From the NCBI GenBank assembly GCA_046074525.1, contig JBJTOK010000066.1, positions 20,358 through 84,357 on the forward strand: a stretch of DNA of 64,000 nt, read 5' to 3'. The position numbers and the translations under genes were made by a program. The DNA comes from JAHEZL01 sp046074525. Lineage in GTDB: Bacteria > Bacteroidota > Bacteroidia > Flavobacteriales_C > GCA-002722245. Below the pieces are notes generated by a model. The model was given only the letters and a program-made list of their open reading frames with translations. It was not told where the DNA came from and made no database searches. This document shows positions 54,713 through 63,133 of the stretch, piece by piece. Each line of letters starts with the position of its first letter. Within the stretch, counting starts at the first letter, position 1.

Positions 54713-55216
54713 ATGAAAACACTTCAATACCTTTGTTTAGTAGCAGTAACAACAATGTTGTTTTCCTGTACAGTTGAAAAAAGAATGCATTTGTCGGGCT
54801 ATCATGTGGAATGGTTCAACAGCGAAAAAACAGCTAAAGAAAACAAGGTTGCTGAAAGCGAAAAAACCTTGGCGACAATTCCTGATAAATTGCAGGTAAG
54901 CTCAGTTGCTGCTTCTTCTGTGAAGGAAGAATTCGTACATACTATTTCTTCAGATTCTACCGCAGTGGTACAACAAAATCCGGTTCCGCAGATATTGCTT
55001 ACCACTTCAGCAAAGCTGTTGCAGAAGCTGGAAAAGGCAAAGCACACCCAACAAATATTAAAGCAAAATGTATCAGCAAAAGAAGTGAAAAGTGCTTCTG
55101 TAGTTGGCACTATATTTAAAATCATTCTGGTGATTTTACTGATCATTTTCGTGCTGGCCCTGCTCGCTCTGGTGATCGCCATCAGCATGGGAATTACACA
55201 GATATCCGAATTATAA
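54713..55216 (+). CDS. Lipoprotein with C-terminal membrane segment
   Basis: A 167-residue protein with lipobox TTMLFSC (Cys19), followed by TVEKRMHLSGYHVEWFNS, an opening shared by many Bacteroidota proteins of unknown function. The middle is a Ser/Ala/Lys/Gln-rich linker; a strong membrane segment lies at about residues 135-160 (IILVILLIIFVLALLALVIAI). Having both a lipid anchor and a C-terminal span would link two membranes or loop back. The YjdM-like gene follows 14 bases later. Function unknown. Confidence 0.7.
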   Translation: MKTLQYLCLVAVTTMLFSCTVEKRMHLSGYHVEWFNSEKTAKENKVAESEKTLATIPDKLQVSSVAASSVKEEFVHTISSDSTAVVQQNPVPQILLTTSAKLLQKLEKAKHTQQILKQNVSAKEVKSASVVGTIFKIILVILLIIFVLALLALVIAISMGITQISEL

Positions 55217-55230
55217 ATTAATATTTCCTT

Positions 55231-55581
55231 ATGTCAGAATTTCCTCCTTGTCCGCAATGTAAATCGCCATATACTTATCATTCAGGTTTGCTTTTAACCT
55301 GTCCCGAATGCGGACATGAATGGAGCGCCGAAGAACAAAAAGCTGAAGAAATTAGCAGCAGTGATGCATTGGTTGTAAAAGACAGCAATGGTGCTATTTT
55401 ACAGGACGGCGATACGGTAGTGGTGATCAAGGATTTGCCGGTGAAAGGCTATTCGAAAAACATTAAGGCCGGGACTAAAGTGAAAAATATCCGCCTCACC
55501 GAAGGAGATCACAATATTGATTGCAAGGTGGAAGGCTTTGGTTCCATGGCCTTGAAATCTATTTTTGTGAAGAAGGCTTAA
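55231..55581 (+). CDS. yjdM: YjdM/PhnA-like zinc-ribbon protein
   Basis: A 116-residue protein of the YjdM (formerly PhnA) family. The N-terminal zinc ribbon is PCPQCKSPYTYHSGLLLTCPECGHEW (four Cys as two CxxC), and the C-terminal SH3-like domain is VVKDSNGAILQDGDTVVVIKDLPVKGYSKNIKAGTKVKNIRL. The old link with phosphonoacetate hydrolase is not supported; its role is unclear. The next gene starts two bases after the stop. Confidence 0.93.
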   Translation: MSEFPPCPQCKSPYTYHSGLLLTCPECGHEWSAEEQKAEEISSSDALVVKDSNGAILQDGDTVVVIKDLPVKGYSKNIKAGTKVKNIRLTEGDHNIDCKVEGFGSMALKSIFVKKA

Positions 55582-55583
55582 GC

Positions 55584-56132
55584 ATGAAGCAATTTTTCTT
55601 TGCGTTTATTCTTCTGCTATTGAGTACTAAAGCCTTTTCTCAAGGCGATACAACACAAAGTAAAATCACTTTGGGATTGGAGCAGGATATGCTTCCTTAT
55701 TTACTTCACGGTTTTATTGGCACTGTCTGGGTGGGCACAAATCACTGGCGTTTGCGCGCCTCTTATGCCGAGGCAAATATTCCTGCCTTTGTTATTCAGG
55801 AAGGTTTGAGTGAGGACAGAACACATGCTTTCGGGTTGTCTGCCGAATATTTCCTGAAGGATAATTTTAAAGGGTTGTGGTTCGGTCCGGGCATTGGCTA
55901 TTGGAACAACCATGTTACCACTGCCGACAATAATCAGGGCAATGTTAAAAGCTGGGTATTTAGTTTGGGAGGAGGCTACAATATTTTTTTGTGGAAGAGC
56001 TTGTACACTACGCCGTGGCTCGCTTTGCACACCCGCTTATTAGGTACAGATGCAAGAAATATTGGAACAGTAGAGTACAAGCCAATGCTCTTTACCCCTG
56101 AAGCTTCACTGAAGCTGGGTTGGAGGTTTTAG
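55584..56132 (+). CDS. Small outer-membrane beta-barrel protein
   Basis: From the ATG at 55584 the protein has 182 residues with a signal peptide (MKQFFFAFILLLLSTKAFS). A longer frame from 55521 would overlap yjdM and put 21 residues before that peptide. The mature part has amphipathic strands (ITLGLEQDMLPYLLHGFIGTVWVG, WFGPGIGYWNN, VFSLGGGYNIFLWKSLYTTPWLALHTRL) and a last strand LKLGWRF ending in Phe. It resembles small barrels of unknown function; no family name is justified. Confidence 0.7.
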   Translation: MKQFFFAFILLLLSTKAFSQGDTTQSKITLGLEQDMLPYLLHGFIGTVWVGTNHWRLRASYAEANIPAFVIQEGLSEDRTHAFGLSAEYFLKDNFKGLWFGPGIGYWNNHVTTADNNQGNVKSWVFSLGGGYNIFLWKSLYTTPWLALHTRLLGTDARNIGTVEYKPMLFTPEASLKLGWRF

Positions 56133-56195
56133 TTCCGAAAATAATTTTGTGCTATATCGTAAATCTTTCTTATTTCGCTGTTCTAAATTCTGGAT

Positions 56196-57437
56196 ATGAA
56201 ATTATTTTCTTTTATCGTGTTGCTGGGAATTTCCATTTGTGTAAATGCGCAGAAAATGGATTCTTTGAGCGTTTTCTTCAAGGTGAATCAATACACTTTC
56301 GATAATGACCAGAAACAACAAATACAACAACATTTAAATGGCCTGAAAAAATATCAGTGGGACACGTTGTATGTGACGTTGGAAGGATTTGCCGATGTCT
56401 CTGCTTCCGATCAGTACAATTTACAATTGTCGGAAAAGCGCATCAAATCCGTAAAATCCATCCTGAAATCAGAGCCGCTGATCGAAAGCTTTTCACAAAA
56501 GGCTTTTGGTGAGAAAGGAAGAAAGCCGGAGGATAAAGCGTACAACAGGCGTGTGGATATTTGCTTTTATGGGAAGAAGCATTCTTCAAAAAATTCAGGC
56601 AACGATTCCCTTGCAGCAGATTCTCTTATTTTGGTGAAAACGCAAAAGCCGGTGAAGAAAGTGTACAAGGATTCGCTGGTGATAGTGGGCGCAATGGAAA
56701 TCACTATTCCAAAAGAAATAGTGCAGCAGCTCGATGAGAATAAAGAAATGAAAGTCAGCTTCGAAGACATCTCTCCCGATAATGATTCCGGAAGAAGAAT
56801 CTATACACAGGATGAAGATGGAAATCCCTTGATTAGTGCCGGGATGTTTGTTATCAATGTGAAAGGTAATCCCGACAGTTGTTTTAAGCATCCTGTTGTT
56901 ATCCGCATTCCTAAAAAAGATGTTACTAAATGCTACAGATGTCCGGTGATGGAGCCTTACGATTTAAGGCCCCGTGGCTGGCAAAAGCAGGATACAAGCC
57001 GACTTAAAATCAAAGAAATTAAATACAAGGGCCAGGATTATTATGAGGTTACTACCTATTGTCCGGGCGGAAAAAATCTCGATTGCAAAACACCTTCGTA
57101 CACAGCAAGAATAAAAGCGAGAAGTCGCTATTATGCTTTGGATTCGGTGATCATCAGCAATGGCTGCCGCTCCATTTTATTGAGAGGTTTGGCAATGAAC
57201 GAAGAAAAGAAAATGGTGAAAATGAAATTGCCTTGTTCTGTCAATGGACTTAAAATCATCTATTTTGAAACCAAAAGGGAAACAGGAGAGCGGATTGTAT
57301 CAACAGGAATTGAAATGAAAAGCTTGAAAAGACGAGGCTTCATCACCTTTTGCAGAAAACCCAGTGGAAAAATAATGCCGTTTGCTATCAAAGCAACAAG
57401 ATTGAAATACAGAAAATCACTCACTGAAGAGTTATAA
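56196..57437 (+). CDS. OmpA-like protein with N-terminal OmpA domain
   Basis: A 413-residue exported protein with signal peptide (about 17 residues). Unlike most OmpA proteins the OmpA domain is first: FFKVNQYTFDNDQKQQIQQHL, LEGFADVSASDQYNLQLSEKR, KAYNRRVDICFYG (about 20-125). A linker follows, then about 250 residues of an unrecognised beta-rich domain with Cys pairs (KCYRCPVMEP, TTYCPGGKNLDCKTP, SNGCRS, LPCSVNG). A Lys/Arg-rich end closes the protein. It may hold the beta domain at the cell wall. It lies on the plus strand of the accessory gene run. Confidence 0.78.
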   Translation: MKLFSFIVLLGISICVNAQKMDSLSVFFKVNQYTFDNDQKQQIQQHLNGLKKYQWDTLYVTLEGFADVSASDQYNLQLSEKRIKSVKSILKSEPLIESFSQKAFGEKGRKPEDKAYNRRVDICFYGKKHSSKNSGNDSLAADSLILVKTQKPVKKVYKDSLVIVGAMEITIPKEIVQQLDENKEMKVSFEDISPDNDSGRRIYTQDEDGNPLISAGMFVINVKGNPDSCFKHPVVIRIPKKDVTKCYRCPVMEPYDLRPRGWQKQDTSRLKIKEIKYKGQDYYEVTTYCPGGKNLDCKTPSYTARIKARSRYYALDSVIISNGCRSILLRGLAMNEEKKMVKMKLPCSVNGLKIIYFETKRETGERIVSTGIEMKSLKRRGFITFCRKPSGKIMPFAIKATRLKYRKSLTEEL

Positions 57438-57469
57438 TTTTTGTATTTTCAGAATCTAAAACAAAACAA

Positions 57470-57859
57470 GTGAACAAAGACATTCAAAAATACAACGATG
57501 CTCAATCGCCTGAAGAGAGCGAGATTTGCAATGTCCTCGCACAGGAAATCAATAAGAATTTACCTGAGGCGGAAAGTAAAATATGGCATGCACATCCAGT
57601 TTGGTTTTTGGATGGCAACCCGATTGTTGGTTACAGCAAATTGAAAAGTGGTATTCGCTTGTTGTTCTGGAGCGGACAGTCTTTTGAGGGAGAAAATTTA
57701 CAAAAAGAAGGAAGCTTCAAAGCTGCTGAAGCGCGCTATGCATCGGCTAAAGAAATAAACACAAAAGAACTGAAACGCTGGCTGGGAAAATCAAAAGAGA
57801 TTCAGTGGGATTACAAAAATCTCATCAAAAGAAAAGGAGTTCTGGAACGATTGAAATAA
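57470..57859 (+). CDS. DUF1801 family protein
   Basis: A 129-residue protein, diverged member of the DUF1801 family. It starts at a GTG (MNKDIQKYNDAQSPEESEICNVLAQEINKNLPEAESKIWHAHPVWFLDGNPIVGYSKLKSGIRLLFWSGQSF in outline) and ends in a basic helix. The other DUF1801 gene in the window lies at 53587, on the opposite strand. Function unknown. A palindromic repeat follows 12 bases after the stop. Confidence 0.85.
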   Translation: MNKDIQKYNDAQSPEESEICNVLAQEINKNLPEAESKIWHAHPVWFLDGNPIVGYSKLKSGIRLLFWSGQSFEGENLQKEGSFKAAEARYASAKEINTKELKRWLGKSKEIQWDYKNLIKRKGVLERLK

Positions 57860-57871
57860 GAAATGAGGAGG

Positions 57872-57970
57872 GCGATAGGTCCTTCGGGGTACCTCAGGAT
57901 GACATACACGAGAAAATGTAACGCCATAAATCACATTTGTCATCCTGAGGTACCCCGAAGGACCTATCGC
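57872..57970. repeat. Palindromic intergenic repeat with 33-bp arms
   Basis: Perfect 33-bp arms (57872-57904 and 57938-57970) with text GCGATAGGTCCTTCGGGGTA and CCTCAGGATGACA, and a 33-base loop that can pair on itself (AAATGT / ACATTT). It lies between the DUF1801 and YjdI-like genes. The GTCATCCTGA ... GAAGGACCTA core is shared with the repeat at 26925. Confidence 0.88.
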
Positions 57971-57993
57971 TTTTAGTAAAACTATAATTTACC

Positions 57994-58236
57994 ATGGAAG
58001 AAATTACAAAAACATACACCAACGGCGAAATCACGATAGTGTGGAAGCCTAAACTTTGTACTCACTCCACACGATGCTGGAAAGGTCATGATGGTTTGAT
58101 TGACGTTTTCAACCCTAGGGAGCGTCCTTGGATACAGCCCGAAAACGCCAGCACGGAAAGGATTATAGAGCAAGTGAACAAATGTCCGTCAGGTGCGTTG
58201 AGTTTTTATTTTAATGATGGGAGTGAGATTGCGTAA
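57994..58236 (+). CDS. yjdI: YjdI-like (Fe-S) mono-cluster protein
   Basis: An 80-residue protein of the YjdI/Fer4_19 family, predicted to hold one iron-sulfur cluster. The cysteines are in KLCTHSTRCWKGHD and VNKCPSGALSF, with two His residues in the first block. The length and the final CPSGAL box are those of the family. Its stop abuts the stop of the convergent membrane protein gene. The role is unknown; small electron transfer is possible. Confidence 0.9.
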   Translation: MEEITKTYTNGEITIVWKPKLCTHSTRCWKGHDGLIDVFNPRERPWIQPENASTERIIEQVNKCPSGALSFYFNDGSEIA

Positions 58237-60255
58237 TCAATATTTCAAAGTATAAAACACTTCCTTCGATTTAGGATCTGCAATTCGATCTCCAATAATT
58301 GCCAACAATGACGAAGGAAGAACAGTATTCTTCTCCATGATTAAATACCTGATGTTATTTTCTTTGATAAAGGTGAGCTGACTCTGCTCTTTCGACACGA
58401 AAACGCCCTTTTCTTTTTCCCGCCTTACATACTGAAAGAAACCACCCATAGCGATGGCGTTTTTTTCCAATAGCAGCATTTTCGGATCGTTGGTAGTGAG
58501 AGGAATATCCAAATCATCTATAGGGAGAATACCTACATCATTGCTGAAAAATTGCAGATAGCAACCATTTAGTGTGGTAGTAGTATGTTTGTTGAGAAGG
58601 CTGTTGAAAATATGAGGCGCCCGCACAATGGCAACCATTTTCAAGTCGTCGTTGCTTTGCATGATTGCCCCCGTTTTGCCCAGGTATTCTTCAGAATAGC
58701 CATGGTAGCAATTTCTTGAATCATTGATTCTCCTCAGTGCATTGCCTGAATTAAGAAAAGCGATGATAAAAATTCCTGAATAGAGGATATATCTTGATTT
58801 CAAGTGATTGGTATTCCTGATCAGAATAAAGAATAGGAATATCAAAGACATATTGAGTGTGATGGATGCACTGTGAATAAAAATCTGCTCGCTGTTGGCG
58901 AGATCGCTCAATATTACCCATCCCATCAATCCGCCAGTAACAATAAGGATAGTTAAAATGAAAACAGGAAAAATGAATTTTTCGTTTTTGATTTGCAGGT
59001 GTTTTCTGAATAATAACAGAAGCACAACAGGTAAAAAATATAGGAGGGAATAATAGATGACAGTTACCCCGATAAAGGAGATTTTAGATTTTACAAATGC
59101 CATCAGGTCATTGGTGTGAAGTAGCGGTTCCAGGGCGCTTTTAATGTCGGTACCGCCACGATGGATAATCGCTTTGTTAACGAATTCATAAAAGGAGAAG
59201 AACAATACCACGAAGCAAAGCAGTGTCAGTAGGAGTTGGAAAAATAGTTTTCTGTCTATTTGCTTAGTGAAGCGCAACACCCATATGCCGGTGAAAGCAG
59301 CAAAGAACATAGTTACAAATGCAGTGTAGTAAGCTACTGCCAGCGCCAGCATGAAGAGCATAGCCGTCCCCCATTTTTTATTGCACATTAAAATTAAGGC
59401 GGCGATGATAAAGCTATACCAATGTCCAACCTTGTTCGGCGTCATATTGCAAAGGAAATCATCATAAAAACTGAGGTTGGCAAAGAATGCGTATTTGTCG
59501 GCCAGTACCTGGAAAAACACACCTCCCATAAAAAGAAAGCAAAGCCCGATAAGCACATTCCTGAATTTTATTTTTCCAAAAAATTCGGCCACCGATATGA
59601 TTCCAATGGCTGAAGTAAAAGTGATTAATGGATAGGTCACCAGGTACAATCTTTTTACGCTGATACCATTAGTAAGCAGGGAAATCAGGTTGTTTAGCCA
59701 CAATTCATAATAATGGTAGGCTGTCGCCACGTGATAAGAATCATGAGTCAGTGTATGCGCATGCACTTCATTTTCAACACCGGTAACCATCATGAAGTGC
59801 CCTATTGTACTATAGAAATAAAAATCTTTGTTGGGATCAAAAATATTTGGGATATGCACTAAATACGAGCCCTTCGGATCAGTGGAGGCATAAAAAATCC
59901 AGGAAAAAACAAACATTAAAACCAGCAGCAGCAGAAGGATGTTTTTTGTTGAGAAACCTGAGAAAAAAGAGGGGGTCGGACTTAGAGGCTGGTTCTCCTT
60001 ATCCCTGAAAAGAAAGTAGTAGGCAAAGGCCAGCAGTGGCATTAATATGAAAATGGAGTTGCCTTTGGTGAAGAAGAGGGCTGTGAGTGTTGCCAGTAAT
60101 ATCTGCCCCAAAAGGGAGCTGAGAAAAAATCTCTGGAAGGGCTTTTCCTGCAAGAAATTTTTTCGCGATAAAAAGAAGTTTCCTATGCAAAAGCTGATCA
60201 GCCAAAAGAGGATGATCATTAAAAAATTTGTAATGAATAAGCTAAAAGAAGCCAT
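58237..60255 (-). CDS. Large multi-span membrane protein, GT-C-like
   Basis: A 672-residue integral membrane protein with about twelve to fourteen segments and a 150-residue C-terminal soluble part (KTGAIMQSNDDLKMVAIVRAPHIFNSLLNKHT ... IMEKNTVLPSSL). The long first periplasmic loop (STDPKGSYLVHIPNIFDPNKDFYFYSTIGHFMMVTGVENEVHAHTLTHDSYH) has many Asp and His residues. The layout resembles GT-C glycosyltransferases or dolichyl-phosphate-mannose-like membrane proteins of Bacteroidota, but I find no diagnostic motif. Its start is preceded by an exact TAnnTTTG element. Confidence 0.72.
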   Translation of the reverse strand: MASFSLFITNFLMIILFWLISFCIGNFFLSRKNFLQEKPFQRFFLSSLLGQILLATLTALFFTKGNSIFILMPLLAFAYYFLFRDKENQPLSPTPSFFSGFSTKNILLLLLVLMFVFSWIFYASTDPKGSYLVHIPNIFDPNKDFYFYSTIGHFMMVTGVENEVHAHTLTHDSYHVATAYHYYELWLNNLISLLTNGISVKRLYLVTYPLITFTSAIGIISVAEFFGKIKFRNVLIGLCFLFMGGVFFQVLADKYAFFANLSFYDDFLCNMTPNKVGHWYSFIIAALILMCNKKWGTAMLFMLALAVAYYTAFVTMFFAAFTGIWVLRFTKQIDRKLFFQLLLTLLCFVVLFFSFYEFVNKAIIHRGGTDIKSALEPLLHTNDLMAFVKSKISFIGVTVIYYSLLYFLPVVLLLLFRKHLQIKNEKFIFPVFILTILIVTGGLMGWVILSDLANSEQIFIHSASITLNMSLIFLFFILIRNTNHLKSRYILYSGIFIIAFLNSGNALRRINDSRNCYHGYSEEYLGKTGAIMQSNDDLKMVAIVRAPHIFNSLLNKHTTTTLNGCYLQFFSNDVGILPIDDLDIPLTTNDPKMLLLEKNAIAMGGFFQYVRREKEKGVFVSKEQSQLTFIKENNIRYLIMEKNTVLPSSLLAIIGDRIADPKSKEVFYTLKY

Positions 60256-60272
60256 GATTTTTGCTTTTGCGC

Positions 60273-60280
60273 CAAATATA
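60273..60280 (-). promoter_or_regulatory. -7 element TATATTTG of the GT-C-like gene
   Basis: Exact TAnnTTTG on the minus strand, 17 bases before the ATG at 60255. A TTG at 60297-60299 lies 16 bases further upstream, slightly shorter than the usual gap. Confidence 0.6.
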
Positions 60281-60314
60281 GTGAATACTTCTTCCCCAAT
60301 CCTTACCTCTAATT

Positions 60315-60356
60315 GTCATTGCGAAATTTTTGTACCCAAAAATGAAGCAACCTCCT
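60315..60356 (+). repeat. Dispersed repeat, copy of the element at 63134-63232
   Basis: The stretch AAATTTTTGTACCCAAAAAT followed by GAAGCAACCTCCT recurs, inverted and with one mismatch, at 63190-63222. The flank GTCATTGCGA also recurs at 63137. It lies in the 469-base gap before the DUF1361 gene. Confidence 0.75.
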
Positions 60357-60465
60357 TCAAAGCGGCCATTGCGTTTGTCGCCGGATACCGTGTTCATTTG
60401 ATCCAGAGAAGATGTGGCTTCGGAAACTGCTCGGAAAGAGGAATTTCTTTGGGCAATTCGGGTGA

Positions 60466-60636
60466 AGAGCGCATAGAGGTTCGATAAATCAACAGGAGGA
60501 TGAAATACCCACTAAAATAGTAACGCATTCGAAAAATGAATATCAGGATAAGATATTAATACATGAAGTGAAGATTGATTATAATCCCGAAACCGGAAAG
60601 GAAGTGGAGAAGTGGGATATTTCTTATGAGCTTTAA
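60466..60636 (+). pseudogene. Decayed coding remnant
   Basis: The frame from 60466 to a TAA at 60634 has no start codon but reads as coding: QQEDEIPTKIVTHSKNEY and KIDYNPETGKEVEKWDISYE. Just upstream another frame gives a plausible end, GNSGEERIEVR, stopped at 60485, as if a frameshift at about 60480 split one gene. No parent gene was recognised. The adjacent repeat (60315) may mark the breakpoint. The gap from 60256 to 60724 holds nothing else that I can support. Confidence 0.3.
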
Positions 60637-60724
60637 TGGCGGGGTTTCATGCGCTTAAATATTTTTTCCATCGTCCATACTTAAATCCAATTGGCCCTCG
60701 TTCTCCTTTCACTAAAACACGGGG

Positions 60725-61399
60725 ATGCTGGCTTTACTTAAGAAAAATGATCGTTTGGGAACAAGTCTGTTCCTGATGTTTTGCACGCTGTTTTGCGTTG
60801 CATTGCTGTATGCACGAATGCATATCGCCCACAACAAATCTTTTGTTTTATTGTACTGGAATTTGTTCCTGGCGATTGTGCCGTGGTTACTTACTTCCTT
60901 AATGATGATGAGTCCGGTTATGCGCAACAGCAAAATTGTGCTGTTGCTATTTTTGGTTGTCTGGCTGCTGTTTTTTCCTAATTCCCCCTATATTTTTACC
61001 GACCTGATTCACCTTAAAAAACGTGTGGGTGTTCCACTGTGGTTTGATTTGTTATTGATCTTGTCGTATGCCTGGACAGGTTTGCTTTTCGGCTTTGTGA
61101 GTTTGCAGGATATTCATCGCCTGCTTTATGAAAATGCATCAAAGTGGCTGAGCGATGGTATCATTGTTTTTCTTTTGTTTTTAGGCAGCGCCGGCATTTT
61201 TTTAGGAAGGTTTTTGCGCTGGAACAGTTGGGATGTTATTCATCGCCCCAAGGGCATCGCTCATGAATTAAGCGACCGTATTTTCAATCCCGAAGATTAT
61301 TTGCCGATGTGGTTGTTTACGCTGGTGATGGGTGTGCTGCTGAATATGATGTACTGGTCGGTGAGTTTTATGAAGAGGGATAAGGAATTGGTAGTATAA
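60725..61399 (+). CDS. DUF1361 family membrane protein
   Basis: A 224-residue protein with about seven membrane segments, of the DUF1361 family. Cues are LLYWNLFLAIVPWLLTSLMM, VVWLLFFPNSPYIFTDLIHL, VPLWFDLLLILSYAWTGLLFGFVSLQDI and the motif GRFLRWNSWDVIHRP. The function is unknown. It is transcribed away from the decayed remnant and toward the small membrane protein at 61447. Confidence 0.9.
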   Translation: MLALLKKNDRLGTSLFLMFCTLFCVALLYARMHIAHNKSFVLLYWNLFLAIVPWLLTSLMMMSPVMRNSKIVLLLFLVVWLLFFPNSPYIFTDLIHLKKRVGVPLWFDLLLILSYAWTGLLFGFVSLQDIHRLLYENASKWLSDGIIVFLLFLGSAGIFLGRFLRWNSWDVIHRPKGIAHELSDRIFNPEDYLPMWLFTLVMGVLLNMMYWSVSFMKRDKELVV

Positions 61400-61446
61400 A
61401 TCTTTTTTATGCCAGAAGAATATATATTTTATGCCATTTTAGAATT

Positions 61447-61716
61447 ATGACTTCTGGAAAAATAGTACGATTGGTATTGCAAATTGTCTTCACTATACTG
61501 AGCTTCCCCATCTCTTGTGGCGTAGGACTTGTCATTATGGACAAACACGGAAAATTTATTTCCGAAGCGGATTTTTCAGTAGGTGAATCTTTTTATCAGT
61601 TGCTGTTTGGAACCTTGTTCTCCTTTCCCATTATTGTAACGGGAATATGGGTGGGGCCTGTGATTTACGACAGGATCAGAAGAAAGCGACTGGAAAAGAA
61701 ATATCCGGTGGAGTAG
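61447..61716 (+). CDS. Small two-span membrane protein
   Basis: An 89-residue protein with two predicted spans (LVLQIVFTILSFPISCGVGLVIM and FYQLLFGTLFSFPIIVTGIWVGPVIY) and a basic C-terminal tail DRIRRKRLEKKYPVE. No family recognised. It follows the DUF1361 gene by 47 bases on the same strand and may be cotranscribed. Confidence 0.6.
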   Translation: MTSGKIVRLVLQIVFTILSFPISCGVGLVIMDKHGKFISEADFSVGESFYQLLFGTLFSFPIIVTGIWVGPVIYDRIRRKRLEKKYPVE

Positions 61717-61891
61717 ACGCTTATAGTTTGAGATTTTGCTTTTCAACACTGCTTCGCGGAGGTTGTTTTCTTTCCATCGGCGATGGTTCCATTTTAGAGC
61801 TTCCCCACGTTTTTTATCGATCAAAAATGTTTAAGTATTGGGAGTAGAAAAACACCCTGGGTGAGCTGAGAAAAGATTTCACTGCAGGGGC

Positions 61892-63079
61892 TTACCTCGC
61901 TGGAATATACCAATCATCCCCCAACACGCCTTCCATGATATAAATCGCGACAGTATCGCCTTGTTTAATTTTTTCATAGTCGTCAAAATATACTTCGGCA
62001 TCGGTGAGTTCCGGATATTTTTTTACCGGACTTAAGCTGATATAGTAGTTCACAGGATCACTGCCTCGTTCTTCTTTGCTGATGACTGTTGTTTCAAAAT
62101 AATCCTTTTCTACATTCTGGAGGTGAATATTGCTGCAAAAAAGAATTCCGTAGAGGTAGGCGAAAGAGATAAAAGAAATCACGAAGACTGCAGCAATATT
62201 TTCTCCGGTTTTCCCTTTCTTCAAATCTTTATGGGTAATGAGAATGCATATGCAAAGCAAACTTCCAAGTATAAAAGCATACATCAGTGCATTGTTGTAG
62301 GAAAGAATATTGTTTTCATGGAGTGTCAGATTTAAGAAGGTATACACTGAAGCACCAATGCCCCAAATGATGGAAGGGTAGGGACTCCCATTCCCGCTGA
62401 TTATTTTCAAGAGTCCTTTAAAAGAAAAAGAAACTATGATAAGACTAAACAGCATGAAGTAATTGATGTACAGAAAGACTTTCATGTCATCAAAAACAAG
62501 AGGGGTGATGATGTTAAGCAATCCGATAGCATTAAAAGTATAGGCAAAAATCCTGGCCACTTTCAGCTTTTTATTTATTGCTTCTTCCGTGAGTCCGTGC
62601 AAACCATTGTGGAGGAGTTCACTTAATTCTTCCTGTTCCTCCACCTGAAATAAATCGGGAAAAGTCTTTGTTATATATTTGTTTATTTCTTGATATTTTC
62701 CGAGGTAAATAGAGATTTTTACATTCTTTTTTTCAGGGTTGCTGGATTCAAGAATGGTGAATTTTTCTAGAGTTTTATAGCCCTTGATTTCCGAATTCAG
62801 CAATTCCCTTTTCTGGAAAATGCCAATGGTTTGAATCCTGTCGGGATAGATGTAAACACGGGCAGTGATGGTTTCGGCTAAACCGGCTATGCCCAGAAAA
62901 AGGAAGAAGAACGCCAGTAAGCACAAAATATAATATTCAAGTGTTCCAAAGAAGACGTCGCTCAGCCAAAGCGGACCTACAAAAAATCCGATTCCCAGGA
63001 GCGTAAAAACACTGCAGAAAAAATACAGAAATACTCCCCAGCCTTTGGCTATTTTATATTCACTTCCAGAAGATTCCAT
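61892..63079 (-). CDS. Multi-span membrane protein of unknown function
   Basis: A 395-residue protein with two N-terminal spans (WGVFLYFFCSVFTLLGIGFFVGPLWL, YYILCLLAFFFLFLGIAGL), a PH-like soluble segment (YIYPDRIQTIGIFQKRELLNSEIKGYKTLEKFTIL), and five or more later spans. The C-terminal outside domain (TVISKEERGSDPVNYYISLSPV ... GDTVAIYIMEGVLGDDWYIP) is reminiscent of DUF3592-type membrane proteins. No neighbour suggests a role. It is the last chromosomal gene before the integrase. Confidence 0.68.
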   Translation of the reverse strand: MESSGSEYKIAKGWGVFLYFFCSVFTLLGIGFFVGPLWLSDVFFGTLEYYILCLLAFFFLFLGIAGLAETITARVYIYPDRIQTIGIFQKRELLNSEIKGYKTLEKFTILESSNPEKKNVKISIYLGKYQEINKYITKTFPDLFQVEEQEELSELLHNGLHGLTEEAINKKLKVARIFAYTFNAIGLLNIITPLVFDDMKVFLYINYFMLFSLIIVSFSFKGLLKIISGNGSPYPSIIWGIGASVYTFLNLTLHENNILSYNNALMYAFILGSLLCICILITHKDLKKGKTGENIAAVFVISFISFAYLYGILFCSNIHLQNVEKDYFETTVISKEERGSDPVNYYISLSPVKKYPELTDAEVYFDDYEKIKQGDTVAIYIMEGVLGDDWYIPAR

Positions 63080-63133
63080 CCAAAAATTATGTTTTTAAAA
63101 GTATTATTAATTTGTTGATTTGCCAAACCCCTT

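Noticed and set aside
54088..54714. A 208-codon minus-strand frame opposite cynS
   Set aside because: Covers the certain cyanase gene in antisense; composition (His, Phe, Asn rich) is that of a shadow.
60047..60487. 146-codon plus-strand frame ending in GNSGEERIEVR
   Set aside because: Most of it is antisense to the GT-C-like gene; only its last part may belong to the decayed remnant, so it is not an intact gene.
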